From DASUPK01 sp963821705 (GTDB taxonomy: Bacteria; Actinomycetota; Thermoleophilia; Solirubrobacterales; 70-9): a DNA stretch of 64,000 nucleotides. Shown here one piece after another: positions 43,117-51,500 of this stretch. The position numbers were made by a program, and so were the translations under genes. The notes beneath the pieces were generated by a model that was given only the letters and a program-made list of their open reading frames with translations, was not told the origin of the DNA and did not search any database. The stretch lies in the NCBI GenBank assembly GCA_963821705.1, contig CAWGEV010000005.1, positions 539,983 to 603,982 on the forward strand. The letters are read 5' to 3'. How positions within the stretch are numbered: position 1 is the first letter of the stretch; each line of letters opens with the position of its first letter.

Positions 43117-43671
43117 ATGGCGCCAAACAGGACCCTCCTGATCATCGACATCCAGCGCGACTACTTCCCCGGCGGGGCGTATCCGCTGGTCGGTCCGGAG
43201 GAGGCGGCCGCGGCCGCGCGCCGCGTCCTGGATTCGTTCCGCGAGTCCGGCGAGCCGGTGATCCACATGAAGCACGTCTGGGATGAGCCGGAGGCGGAGT
43301 TCATGCGCCCGGGGACCGAGGGGATCGAGATCCACCCTGACGTCGCACCGGCGGACGGCGAGCTGGTGCTCGAGAAGACCACTCCGAACTCCTTCGTCGA
43401 GACGCGGCTCGAGGAGGAGCTTCGGAAGCGCGGGCCCGGCGACCTGGTGGTCGCCGGGATGATGAGCTCGATGTGCGTCGACGCGACGGTCCGCGCGGCT
43501 GCCGACCTCGGGTTCTCACCGACCGTCGTCCACGACGCCTGCGCGGCCCCGGACCTCGAGTTCAACGGCGTCGACGTGCCCGGGGCCGCGGTGCACGCGG
43601 CGTTCATGGCCGCGCTCGCCGACGGCTATGCCGAGATGACGAGCGCGGCCGAACTGCCTATGCCGAGATGA
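43117..43671 (+). CDS. isochorismatase-family cysteine hydrolase, C-terminus altered by duplication
   Basis: The protein of about 184 residues is of the isochorismatase-like fold. LLIIDIQRDYFPGGAYPL has the catalytic Asp, HMKHVWDEP follows, and GDLVVAGMMSSMCVDATVRAAADLG contains the catalytic cysteine (MMSSMCVD). Members hydrolyse amides or nitriles such as nicotinamide. The end is abnormal. A perfect 32-bp tandem duplication (43626-43689) shifts the frame, so the protein ends ELPMPR instead of ELLSGD. The change touches only the last few residues and should spare activity. Confidence 0.87.
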   Translation: MAPNRTLLIIDIQRDYFPGGAYPLVGPEEAAAAARRVLDSFRESGEPVIHMKHVWDEPEAEFMRPGTEGIEIHPDVAPADGELVLEKTTPNSFVETRLEEELRKRGPGDLVVAGMMSSMCVDATVRAAADLGFSPTVVHDACAAPDLEFNGVDVPGAAVHAAFMAALADGYAEMTSAAELPMPR

Positions 43672-43689
43672 CGAGCGCGGCCGAACTGC
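43626..43689 (+). repeat. 32-bp perfect tandem duplication at gene end
   Basis: Two identical, directly adjacent copies occupy 43626-43657 and 43658-43689 (starting CTATGCCGAG, ending GAACTGC). Since 32 is not a multiple of three, the reading frame shifts in the second copy. The ancestral tail (…AELLSGD, stop) is still readable in the shifted frame after copy two, which shows the duplication is recent. Confidence 0.93.
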
Positions 43690-43699
43690 TCTCGGGCGA

Positions 43700-44260
43700 C
43701 TAGTAGCCGTACCCGCCCGACGAACCGCCGGACGAGGTGTTGGTGGTCGTCGTCGCTGCGGCTGATCCGCCGCCCGCCGCCGAGCCGCTGGTTGTCGCCG
43801 CGGTCCACGTGAAATTGGTGCCACCGAAGCTGTCCATGGCTCCGTTGCCGGTCGCCTGACCGGGGCTGTCCTGAACGAACGTGTAGAGCGGCTTGCCGTT
43901 GTAGGTGACCTGCCCCTGGGAGACGCCGAGCTTCGTCTGCACGGCGGAGTCCGAGGAGGTCGGCTGGCCGCCCGACGGCGCCATCAGCGCCGGCCAGATG
44001 CTCTGGCACGAGGCGGTGCAGGCCATCTTGGAGGCGGTGTCCTGGTTGTTGGTGTAGAGCACGTCGCCCTTCGAGTCGACGAGCACGGTGCCGACGCCGC
44101 TGACCGACTTGGTCGAGACGGTGTCGGAGCTGCTCGCCGTCGTCTTGGCGGCCGTCGAGGCACTTGTGCTCGAGGAGCCGCTGCTGCCGCACGCCGCCAG
44201 GGCGACCGCCAGCACGGGCACGGCCATGAGAGTGAGAATCGAACCACGTCTGAGCTGCAT
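43700..44260 (-). CDS. lipoprotein with COG4315-type repeats
   Basis: The 186-residue lipoprotein has an N-terminal signal with lipobox LAACG. A low-complexity Ser/Thr stretch (25-50) is followed by two repeats of the 'secreted repeat of unknown function'. The first has GTVLVDSKGDVLYTNNQDT and CTASCQSIWPAL; the second has VTYNGKPLYTFVQDSPGQATG. The final 30 residues are Ala/Thr/Ser/Gly-rich and end GGYGY. The family occurs in many bacteria next to redox or metal proteins, and no function is established. Confidence 0.88.
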   Translation of the reverse strand: MQLRRGSILTLMAVPVLAVALAACGSSGSSSTSASTAAKTTASSSDTVSTKSVSGVGTVLVDSKGDVLYTNNQDTASKMACTASCQSIWPALMAPSGGQPTSSDSAVQTKLGVSQGQVTYNGKPLYTFVQDSPGQATGNGAMDSFGGTNFTWTAATTSGSAAGGGSAAATTTTNTSSGGSSGGYGY

Positions 44261-44368
44261 CAGTTGTTCCTCTTTGCGTTAGTCCCCATGTGTCTTCCAG
44301 TAAGTACTACGCGGGTGCTGGCCAGCGGGATTGACCGACTCGCGCTATGGGAGACTTCGGTGGAAGGG

Positions 44369-45085
44369 ATGGGGAACACAGCGCTCAGGCGGCTTCTCGG
44401 TCTCTCAGCGGCGTTGGCAACGTCGGCGCTGGTCGGCGTGGCGCCGGCGTCCGCGTCGGTTCAGATGGGAGAGACCTTCACGCCTGCCCTGGGATGCGGC
44501 CTTCCCAACGCAGGTCTCCAGGCAGCCTCGCCCAACGGGCAGTACGCGGCGCCCTTGCCCGGAGTGATCACCTCGTGGAGCTTCCAGGCCGACGCCTCCC
44601 CGCCACAGCTGAAATTCAAGGTCGGCCGGTTCGTGGGCGGCAGCAATTTCACCATCGTAGGCGACACCCCGACGCAGACGATGACGCCGAACGCGCTCAA
44701 CACCTTCCCCATTCGGATTCCCGTCCAGGCCGGCGACGTGATCGGCTATTACCACGGTGGCCCTGCCGGTGGCGACAAGTGTGTCCGCAACGCGCCCGTC
44801 GGCTTCACGATCCGTTTCGTCAACGTGGATCCCGTTCCAGGGAGCACGATGTCCTACCTGACGATCGGTGCCCTCCAGATCGACCTCTCCGCGAAGCTTG
44901 AGCCCGACGCTGATCACGACGGCTACGGGGATGAGACGCAGGACTGCGCGCCGACCAACCCGAATCTCCACTCGGGATGCCGCTCCGCCGCACTTCGGCG
45001 CTGCAAGAAGCAGGCGCACAAGCACCACTGGTCGCACAAGAAGCTCAAGAAGTGCCGGAGGAAGGCGCGACTGCTTACCGACTAG
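44369..45085 (+). CDS. secreted protein with TSP3-like Ca-binding motif and basic tail
   Basis: The exported protein has about 238 residues. The signal peptide covers the first 30 (GLSAALATSALVGVAPASAS). A beta-rich domain follows with VITSWSFQADA…LKFKVGRF and FPIRIPVQAGDVIGYY, the same pattern as the protein at 11991-12836. Then DADHDGYGDETQD (about 193-205) matches the thrombospondin type-3 calcium-binding repeat. The last 40 residues hold CRSAALRRCKKQAHKHHWSH and KKLKKCRRKARL, rich in Lys/His. Surface Ca2+ binding is likely; the function is otherwise unknown. An earlier GTG at 44360 is possible. Confidence 0.72.
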   Translation: MGNTALRRLLGLSAALATSALVGVAPASASVQMGETFTPALGCGLPNAGLQAASPNGQYAAPLPGVITSWSFQADASPPQLKFKVGRFVGGSNFTIVGDTPTQTMTPNALNTFPIRIPVQAGDVIGYYHGGPAGGDKCVRNAPVGFTIRFVNVDPVPGSTMSYLTIGALQIDLSAKLEPDADHDGYGDETQDCAPTNPNLHSGCRSAALRRCKKQAHKHHWSHKKLKKCRRKARLLTD

Positions 45086-45095
45086 CTGCTCCGGC

Positions 45096-45116
45096 GACCA
45101 CCGCTAGCGGGTGGTC
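45096..45116. terminator. hairpin between convergent secreted-protein gene and nrdJ
   Basis: A perfect 7-bp stem, GACCACC / GGTGGTC, with loop GCTAGCG lies in the 46-base space between two convergent stop codons. No T-tract, but the position suits a shared terminator. Confidence 0.5.
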
Positions 45117-45131
45117 CCGCAGATCAATCAA

Positions 45132-48100
45132 TCAGCCGCAGCCGGTGTTGTTGCCGCAGCTCGGGCACGTGTAGCAGGAGCCGGTGCGCTGCATCATGCC
45201 TCCGCACTGGTCACACGCCGGGCCGAGCTCGAGGTCGGCGCCCATCTTGGCCGGCACGACCGGCGGGGTGTCGGTGAGCGCGGCGGCTGCCGGCTTCGAC
45301 TCCCCGTTGGCCTCGGCCTTGGTCTTGGCGGCGCCGTTGCCGTTGCCCTCGCCGTTCGAGTGGCCGTCTTCGCCGTGGGTGGGAGAACCGGTGTCGTCCA
45401 TCGGGAAGGCCTGCTGGGCCTCCTTCTTGGCTCGGACCTCGTCGGTGAGGATGCCGAGGTTCTCGAGGTAATCGGTGTCCTCGATGAAGCGGCTCGCGAG
45501 CCAGCGCATGATGTAGTCGGGCATCGACTTTGCGAACGGGATCTCCGGGTTGGTGGTGATGCCCTCCGGCTCGAAGCGCATGTAGCTGAACTTCCTGACG
45601 AAGTCCTCGAGTGGCACGCCGTATTGCAGCCCGATCGAGATCGCGGTTGCGAACGCGTTCATCAGGCCCTTGATCGTCGAGCCCTCCTTGCCGATGTCGG
45701 TGAGGAAGATCTCGCCGACCGACCCGTCCGGGTACTTGCCGGCGGTGATGTAGCCCTCCTGCATGCCGATCCGGAACTTGTGGGTGATCGACTCGCGCTC
45801 GCGGGGCATCTTGCGCCGCTCCGGCGGAGCCGCCTCGGCCTTCGCCGGTTCCGACTTCTTCTCGCCGGCGTCGGTCTTCAGCGCCTGGGCGGTCTTGGAG
45901 CCGTCGCGGTAGATCGCGAGAGCCTTGAGGCCCTTCTTCCAGCCGTCGACGTAGGCGTTCTGGATGTCCTCGACGGTTGCCGATTCCGGAAGGTTGACGG
46001 TCTTGGACTCGGCCCCCGAGATGAAAGGCTGGGTGGCCGCCATCATGTCGATGTGGCCGGTGTGCGAGATCGAGCGCTCCCCGACCGCCACGTCGAAGAC
46101 CTCGAGGTGCTCGTCCTTCAGGCCGGGCGCCCCGATGATCGTGTTGTGCTCGTTGATGTACGCGTCGATCTGCTCGATCTCCTGCTCGGAGTAGCCGAGC
46201 GTCTCGAGCGCCAGGTTGACCGACCGGTTGACGATCTTCATCTGGCCGCCGCCGACCAGCTCCTTGAACTTGACCAGCGAGAAGTCCGGCTCGATGCCGG
46301 TCGTGTCGCAGTCCATCAGGAACGAGATCGTCCCCGTGGGGGCGAGCACCGTCGCCTGGGCGTTGCGGTAGCCGTGCTGCTCGCCGAGCGCCACCGCCTC
46401 GTCCCATGACTCCCGGGCCGCGTGAAGGAGCGGCTCCTCGACGAGGGAGTCCTCGATCTCGTAGGCGGCCGACTGGTGCATCCGCATCACCTGGTTGTGC
46501 GGCTCGCGGTTCACCTCATAGCCGTCGTACGGGCCCATGTTCCCGGCGATCTCGGCGGACATCCGGTAGCCGCGGCCGGTCATCAGGGCCGTGATCGAGC
46601 CGGCGAGCGCGCGGCCCTCGGCCGAGTCGTAGGCCATCCCGCCGGCCATCAGCAGGGCGCCGAGGTTGGCGTAGCCGAGGCCGAGCTGGCGGAACGCCCG
46701 CGCGTTGCGGGTGATCTGCTCGGTCGGGTAGCTGGAGAAGCCGACCAGGATCTCCTGCGCCAGGAAGACGATGTCCACCGTGTGGCGGAAGTCGTCGACG
46801 TTGAAGGTCCCATCCTCGTTGCGGAACTTCATGAGGTTGAGCGAGGCCAGGTTGCAGGCCGAGTCGTCGATCGACATGTACTCGGAGCAGTTCGCGACCA
46901 CGAACCCATCGACGAGGTAGGAGTGGTGGAGCGCCTCGGTCAGGTTGTAGACAACCTCTTGGCCGTCATCATCGCGAGCAGCCAAAGTCGTGCACGGCTT
47001 GGTCTCGTACCGCGTTGTCTCCGACAGGAGTGCCCTGAGTGCGGCCGTCTTCCTGGGCGTTGAGAAGCCGACCTCGGTGGCGAAGCGCTCGAGATCAGAG
47101 CCTGTGATCCGGAGATCGAATCCCTCGCGCGACTCGTACTCGACCGTGGTCCCGTCGCTCCGCGTGTAGGTGAATGAGGGCCGACCGCTCTCCGAGATCC
47201 GATAGATGCGGCCGCGAACTCCGAACGTGTTGAGAAGGCGCTGGACGTCCTTGAGCAGGGCCTCGCTTCGGCTGCCCAGACCTACGTATCGGCTTGCCTT
47301 GCCACCCGACTCGACGCGTGAGACGCAGCCGTCTGCACCGAAAAGTCCTCTCAGAAAGGCCCCCTGAATCTCGTCGGGCGCCTTGAAGATCGACTCCGGC
47401 ACGCGCTTCTCGTGTGCCCGCGCGGAGCTGACACCGATCCCGCGGAAGAGCTCTCGAACGGCAGAGCTGCCGGCTCGCAGCTGGAGCGTGCCGTTGTCCA
47501 TCTCCTGCCGGGAGATTCCGCCGACCAGCTCGGTCAGCTTCTGTTCGTGCCACTCAGCGAGGCCATCCTCGATGTCATCTCCGCCATAGACCCACTGGGT
47601 CTGAGCATCCGTCATGCAGCCGTCCCCGATCAGGTGGCCCGTCAACTCTCCCAGCGACTCGCTCCAGTGGGCTGGGAGTGACTGGTGCGTCGTCGTCCCC
47701 CCGCGAACGCGGGACGTAGCCAGCGCCTCAACCTTGACCGGGAGCTCCCAGGAAGCATCCTCGCTACGCGTCGGGCTGTCGTTGAGCATCACCTGGTCGG
47801 CCTTGTCCAGCGCCTCCGCCGGGACGTATCCGCGATTCAGTGTCCAGAGCTTGTGATTGGGCGTGCACCGAAGCGTCGCTCCGTTCGCGAACCGAAGCCG
47901 AACAACCGGCTTGACTCCCGTCTTCATCACAGCGAGCGGCTTTGAGGTCAGCACCCCGTCCGTCTTCGCCCGAGGCGGAGAGCCGTTCTCGCCAGCGGTG
48001 CGCCGGTGCGTGTACACCTCTACGTAGTCCCCTGCCTCTGCCCGCTCGTAGATCTCGGCTATCGGGATGAGGCCCTCGGTGGTGTGGACGCGGGCATCGC

Positions 48101-49193
48101 CCGGGAAGCACGGGTTCGACGCGGTGATCGGGCCCGTGTTCGGGTCCGTGTGCCACCGGTTGATCGTCGTGTCGTACTGGATGCCGGGATCGGCGCACTG
48201 CCAGGCGGCGTCCGCGATCTGGTCCATCAGCTCGCGCGCCTTGACCGTCTTCATCGGCTTGCCTTCGACGCGGCCGATCAGGTCCCAGTCCTCGTCGTTC
48301 TCGACCGCATGCATGAACTCGTCGGTGACCCGGACCGAGTTGTTGGCGTTCTGGAACTGCACCGAGGCGAACGCGTCGGAGTCGAGCCGCATGTCGAAGT
48401 CGGCGGCCTTCAGCGCCGCTGCCTTCTTCTCCTCGTCGGCCTTGCACCAGATGAACCTCTCGATGTCCGGGTGGTCGACGTCGAGCACGACCATCTTGGC
48501 CGCGCGACGGGTGCCGCCGCCGGACTTGATCGCGCCGGCCCAGGAGTCGGCGCCGCGCATGAAGCTGACCGGGCCCGAGGCGATCCCGCCCTTGGAGAGG
48601 GGCTCCATCGAGCCGCGGATCTTCGAGAGGTTGATCCCCGAGCCGGAACCGCCCTTGAAGATGATCCCCTCCTTGGTGTTCCAGGAGAGGATCGAGTCCA
48701 TGTCGTCCTCGACCGAGAGGATGAAGCAGGCCGAGGCCTGCTCGGAGCCGGGCTCCTTCCAGCCGACGTTGAACCAGACCGGCGAGTTGAAGGCGGCCTT
48801 CTGGTTGACCAGGATCGAGGTGAGCTCGGCCTCGAAGGCGTCGCCGTCCTCCTCGGTCGCGAAGTAGCCCTGCTCGCGCCCGACCTCGGCGATCCGGCCG
48901 GCGACGCGGCTCACCATCTGCTTGACGGAAGTCTCACGCTCGGGGGAGTCGAGCCCGCCCCGGAAGTACTTCTGGGCCACGATGTTGGTGGCGTTCTGGG
49001 ACCAGCCGGCGGGGAACTCCACGTTCTCCTGCTTGAACGCGGGGCCTCCCACCGCTTGGGGATCGCCGATGATCGCGTCCCGCGTCTCCCAGTCCAGCTC
49101 GTCGTAGGGGTGCACCCCGGCGGTGGAGAACCGGCGTTCGATGGCGAGGCCCTTCTCGGTTGTGTTCGGTGCCTTCGAAGTGGCCCTCGGCAT
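45132..49193 (-). CDS. nrdJ: adenosylcobalamin-dependent (class II) ribonucleotide reductase with intein
   Basis: The precursor of about 1353 residues starts at ATG 49193 (MPRATSK) with AGGAG upstream; a longer frame begins at 49238. Extein parts form a class II RNR. QASACFILSVED contains the first redox cysteine, NPCSE the N-x-C-x-E catalytic motif with the thiyl-radical cysteine, and DDSACNLASLNL the second redox cysteine. The C-terminus is a Cys-rich zinc ribbon (CDQCGGM…CYTCPSCG) that accepts reducing equivalents. An intein of 407 residues interrupts the NP/C junction. It makes dNDPs from NDPs with B12. It follows nrdR in the same direction after about 100 bases. Confidence 0.93.
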   Translation of the reverse strand: MPRATSKAPNTTEKGLAIERRFSTAGVHPYDELDWETRDAIIGDPQAVGGPAFKQENVEFPAGWSQNATNIVAQKYFRGGLDSPERETSVKQMVSRVAGRIAEVGREQGYFATEEDGDAFEAELTSILVNQKAAFNSPVWFNVGWKEPGSEQASACFILSVEDDMDSILSWNTKEGIIFKGGSGSGINLSKIRGSMEPLSKGGIASGPVSFMRGADSWAGAIKSGGGTRRAAKMVVLDVDHPDIERFIWCKADEEKKAAALKAADFDMRLDSDAFASVQFQNANNSVRVTDEFMHAVENDEDWDLIGRVEGKPMKTVKARELMDQIADAAWQCADPGIQYDTTINRWHTDPNTGPITASNPCFPGDARVHTTEGLIPIAEIYERAEAGDYVEVYTHRRTAGENGSPPRAKTDGVLTSKPLAVMKTGVKPVVRLRFANGATLRCTPNHKLWTLNRGYVPAEALDKADQVMLNDSPTRSEDASWELPVKVEALATSRVRGGTTTHQSLPAHWSESLGELTGHLIGDGCMTDAQTQWVYGGDDIEDGLAEWHEQKLTELVGGISRQEMDNGTLQLRAGSSAVRELFRGIGVSSARAHEKRVPESIFKAPDEIQGAFLRGLFGADGCVSRVESGGKASRYVGLGSRSEALLKDVQRLLNTFGVRGRIYRISESGRPSFTYTRSDGTTVEYESREGFDLRITGSDLERFATEVGFSTPRKTAALRALLSETTRYETKPCTTLAARDDDGQEVVYNLTEALHHSYLVDGFVVANCSEYMSIDDSACNLASLNLMKFRNEDGTFNVDDFRHTVDIVFLAQEILVGFSSYPTEQITRNARAFRQLGLGYANLGALLMAGGMAYDSAEGRALAGSITALMTGRGYRMSAEIAGNMGPYDGYEVNREPHNQVMRMHQSAAYEIEDSLVEEPLLHAARESWDEAVALGEQHGYRNAQATVLAPTGTISFLMDCDTTGIEPDFSLVKFKELVGGGQMKIVNRSVNLALETLGYSEQEIEQIDAYINEHNTIIGAPGLKDEHLEVFDVAVGERSISHTGHIDMMAATQPFISGAESKTVNLPESATVEDIQNAYVDGWKKGLKALAIYRDGSKTAQALKTDAGEKKSEPAKAEAAPPERRKMPRERESITHKFRIGMQEGYITAGKYPDGSVGEIFLTDIGKEGSTIKGLMNAFATAISIGLQYGVPLEDFVRKFSYMRFEPEGITTNPEIPFAKSMPDYIMRWLASRFIEDTDYLENLGILTDEVRAKKEAQQAFPMDDTGSPTHGEDGHSNGEGNGNGAAKTKAEANGESKPAAAALTDTPPVVPAKMGADLELGPACDQCGGMMQRTGSCYTCPSCGNNTGCG
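46890..48110 (-). mobile_element. intein with LAGLIDADG homing endonuclease in nrdJ
   Basis: The intein spans 407 codons. It starts CFPGDARVHTTEGLIPI (Cys1 at 48110-48108), with block B RCTPNHKLW giving the TxxH pair. LGELTGHLIGDG and FLRGLFGADG are the two LAGLIDADG motifs with intact acidic residues. It ends HHSYLVDGFVVAN. The +1 residue is the nrdJ radical cysteine. The terminal Asn is present, but the penultimate residue is Ala where His is usual. Splicing without that His is known for some inteins. The intact endonuclease motifs suggest it may still home. Confidence 0.92.
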
Positions 49194-49279
49194 CAGTTTT
49201 CTCCTCTCGCTCGGCTTTTGGGGTGAGCACCGCAGCATCCTCTGCGCTTCGGACGGAACCCGCCGGCCCGCTTATTCGT

Positions 49280-49337
49280 AGTTTGCGGGGATTTCATGAG
49301 CGCACCCCGCCGCCGTCCGGGAGAGTTCCCGCAAACT
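49280..49337. promoter_or_regulatory. 10-bp inverted repeat spanning the nrdR stop codon
   Basis: AGTTTGCGGG (49280-49289) and CCCGCAAACT (49328-49337) are perfect complements 38 bases apart. The left arm is just past the nrdR stop and the right arm inside its last codons, 90-140 bases ahead of the nrdJ start. In mRNA it could form a stem between the two genes and affect relative expression. It may equally be chance; the score reflects that. Confidence 0.35.
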
Positions 49338-49704
49338 GCAGATAGGCACCGTGGTCCAGCTCTCGCAGTCCGTCGAGGCAGAGCTCGGCGATCCGCTTCG
49401 CCCGAAGCTCCCCGCCGGCCTCACGAGCCTCCCGTTCGATCCCGTCGACGATCGCCTCGAGGCGCCGCGGATCGATGTCGCGCTTGTGCGAAGCGCCGAC
49501 CAGCGCGGAGAGGAGCTTCGCCCGGTCGAAGGCCTGGCGCTTGCCGTCGCGCTTGATCACGTTGAGGGTTTCGGGGACCGCCCGCTCGTAGGTGGTGAAG
49601 CGGTGGCCGCAGCTCGAGCACTCGCGGCGGCGACGCACCGCGCCATCGGGGACGCGCCGCGTTTCGAGGGTCCGGGTGGATGCCTGGCAGCGGGGACAGT
49701 TCAC
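49294..49704 (-). CDS. nrdR: NrdR transcriptional repressor
   Basis: The ATP/dATP-sensing NrdR has about 136 residues. The zinc ribbon is CPRCQASTRTLETRRV…RRRRECSSCGHRFTTYER, and the ATP-cone is VIKRDGKRQAFDRAKLLSAL and on. GTG at 49704 (VNCPRC) gives the family's natural N-terminus; an ATG at 49722 would add six residues. NrdR binds paired boxes in ribonucleotide-reductase promoters. Two candidate boxes lie 12 and 54 bases ahead of its start, and nrdJ follows, so it probably represses its own operon. Confidence 0.93.
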   Translation of the reverse strand: MNCPRCQASTRTLETRRVPDGAVRRRRECSSCGHRFTTYERAVPETLNVIKRDGKRQAFDRAKLLSALVGASHKRDIDPRRLEAIVDGIEREAREAGGELRAKRIAELCLDGLRELDHGAYLQFAGTLPDGGGVRS

Positions 49705-49715
49705 CGCATGGAGTG

Positions 49716-49731
49716 TACCCATTCATAGTGT
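49716..49731. promoter_or_regulatory. candidate NrdR box (proximal)
   Basis: TACCCATTCATAGTGT (minus strand ACACTATGAATGGGTA) has a good ACACTAT half-site like the NrdR box consensus and a poor second half. Its start is exactly 42 bases from the distal box, four helical turns, as expected for paired NrdR boxes on one DNA face. Confidence 0.5.
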
Positions 49732-49757
49732 CCGACCGGCCTCTTGATGCGGCTAGA

Positions 49758-49773
49758 ACACTAGGAATAGTGC
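49758..49773. promoter_or_regulatory. candidate NrdR box (distal)
   Basis: ACACTAGGAATAGTGC contains the symmetric arms CACTA / TAGTG around GGAA, close to the known 16-bp NrdR palindrome. It lies ahead of nrdR on the minus strand and upstream of the MFS gene on the plus strand, so either promoter could be affected. Confidence 0.6.
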
Positions 49774-49835
49774 CAACTCGGCTCGGTGGGCGGCACGCAT
49801 GGTCGTCGGTGTCTCGCACGGATGCGGGAGCGCCA

Positions 49836-51500
49836 ATGCGCCCCTACGGTCGCTGGCGGATGTCCGTGCGCCAGACTCCCTCGTTCCGACGGCCGGCTCC
49901 CGCGCGGCCTGCCCCGTCATCCGAGCCGAGCTCCCCGCGTCAGCCGCGCGCCGCCGAGGCGCCCGACCCGCGCCGCTGGGCGATCCTGGCGGTCCTCTGC
50001 GTCGGGGTCCTCGTCGTCAACGTCGACGGGACCATTCTCAATGTCGCCCTACCCACGCTCGTGCGGGAGCTGAACGCGACCTACAGCGAGCTGCAGTGGA
50101 TCGTCGACATCTACGGGATGGTGTTCGCGGGGCTGTTGCTCGTCGGCGGGAGCCTCGCCGATCGCCTCGGTCGCAAGCGCCTCTTCCTGCTCGGCTTCAC
50201 CACGTTCGCCCTCGGATCGCTCGGCGCGGCGTTTTCGGGCTCTGTCGGCACGCTGATCGCCTGGCGAGGGTTGATGGGAGCCGGCGCCGCGCTCACGATC
50301 CCCGCCGGCCTTTCGATCCTCGACAACGTCTTTCGCGAGCCGGCGGAACGGGCGCGCGCCGTCGGGATCTGGGGCGGCACGATGGGGGTCGGCCTCGCCA
50401 TCGGGCCGCTCGCCGGTGGCCTGCTGCTCTCCCGGTTCTGGTGGGGATCGGTGTTCTTCGTCAACGTGCCCGTCCTGATCGTCGGCGGACTGTTCGCGCT
50501 GCGGCTGTTGCCGGAGTCGCGGAACCGCGAGGCCGCGCCCCCGGATCCGGTCGGGTCGCTGCTCTCGATCCTCGGCCTGGGCCTGGTGCTCTGGGCGATC
50601 ATCTCGGCGCCGACCAGGGGCTGGACCTCGCCGGCGGTGGTCGCGGTCGGCGCCGCCGGGCTCGCGGTGCTCGTCACGTTCCTCGCCTGGGAGGCTCGAA
50701 TCGCACACCCGATGCTCAACCTCGGCTTCTTCCGCTCGCGCCGGTTCTCGGCCGCCGTGGCCGCCGTCGCCCTGGGGCTGTTCGCGCTCTTCGGGGCGGT
50801 CTTCATCCTCACGCAGTTCCTGCAGTTCGACCTCGGCTTCACACCGCTCCAGGCCGGGGTTCGGATCCTGCCGACGGCGGCCCTGGTCGCGGCGGCGGCC
50901 CCGCTCTCGACCATGGTCGTCCGCAGGATCGGCAGCAAGCTGACCGCCTTCGGCGGCCTCGCGGCGATCTCCGGCGGCCTGTGGCAGATCTCCGCGGCGT
51001 CGGCCGGGGGAGCCAGCTATGGAGAGGTGCTTCCCGGGATGCTCCTGCTCGGTCTCGGGGCGGGGCTGCTGATGCCGACCGCGGCCGATTCGGTACTGGG
51101 CGCGGTCCCCCGCCGGGACGCGGGCGTCGGCTCGGCCACCTACGTCGTCGCTATCCAGGTGGGCGGGGCGCTCGGCGTCGCCGTGATCGGCAGCATGCTC
51201 AACACCCGGTACCGGGACCGGCTCACCGACGTGCTCGCCCCCCACCACGTCCCCACTGACGTCCTGCACACGATCACCGGATCGCTCGGCGGCGCGCTCG
51301 GGGTCGCCGCGGTCGTGGGAGGGAGCACCGGGGAGCGCTTGGCCGACGTCGCCCGCTCCGCCTTCATGAGCGGAATGCACGTATCGCTCGCCGTCGGCGC
51401 GGTAGCCGCCGCCGTCGCGGGGCTGATCGTGCTCGTCGCCCTGCCGTCGCGGCCGTCCGGGACCGATGAGGAACCGCGCTCCGCCCGCGAGAGTGTCTAG
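49836..51500 (+). CDS. MFS exporter, DHA2 (EmrB/QacA) type
   Basis: The 14-TM exporter has about 554 residues. LCVGVLVVNVDGTILNVALP is followed by GGSLADRLGRKRLFLLG (motif A), RGLMGAGAALTIPAGLSIL and GPLAGGLLLSRFWWGSVFFVNVP (motif C). The first 45 residues are Arg/Pro/Ser-rich and cytoplasmic. ATG 49836 has GGGAG at good spacing; ATG 49860 is the alternative. Members export drugs, dyes or natural products. It is divergent from nrdR and overlaps the next, convergent gene by 4 bases. Confidence 0.9.
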   Translation: MRPYGRWRMSVRQTPSFRRPAPARPAPSSEPSSPRQPRAAEAPDPRRWAILAVLCVGVLVVNVDGTILNVALPTLVRELNATYSELQWIVDIYGMVFAGLLLVGGSLADRLGRKRLFLLGFTTFALGSLGAAFSGSVGTLIAWRGLMGAGAALTIPAGLSILDNVFREPAERARAVGIWGGTMGVGLAIGPLAGGLLLSRFWWGSVFFVNVPVLIVGGLFALRLLPESRNREAAPPDPVGSLLSILGLGLVLWAIISAPTRGWTSPAVVAVGAAGLAVLVTFLAWEARIAHPMLNLGFFRSRRFSAAVAAVALGLFALFGAVFILTQFLQFDLGFTPLQAGVRILPTAALVAAAAPLSTMVVRRIGSKLTAFGGLAAISGGLWQISAASAGGASYGEVLPGMLLLGLGAGLLMPTAADSVLGAVPRRDAGVGSATYVVAIQVGGALGVAVIGSMLNTRYRDRLTDVLAPHHVPTDVLHTITGSLGGALGVAAVVGGSTGERLADVARSAFMSGMHVSLAVGAVAAAVAGLIVLVALPSRPSGTDEEPRSARESV

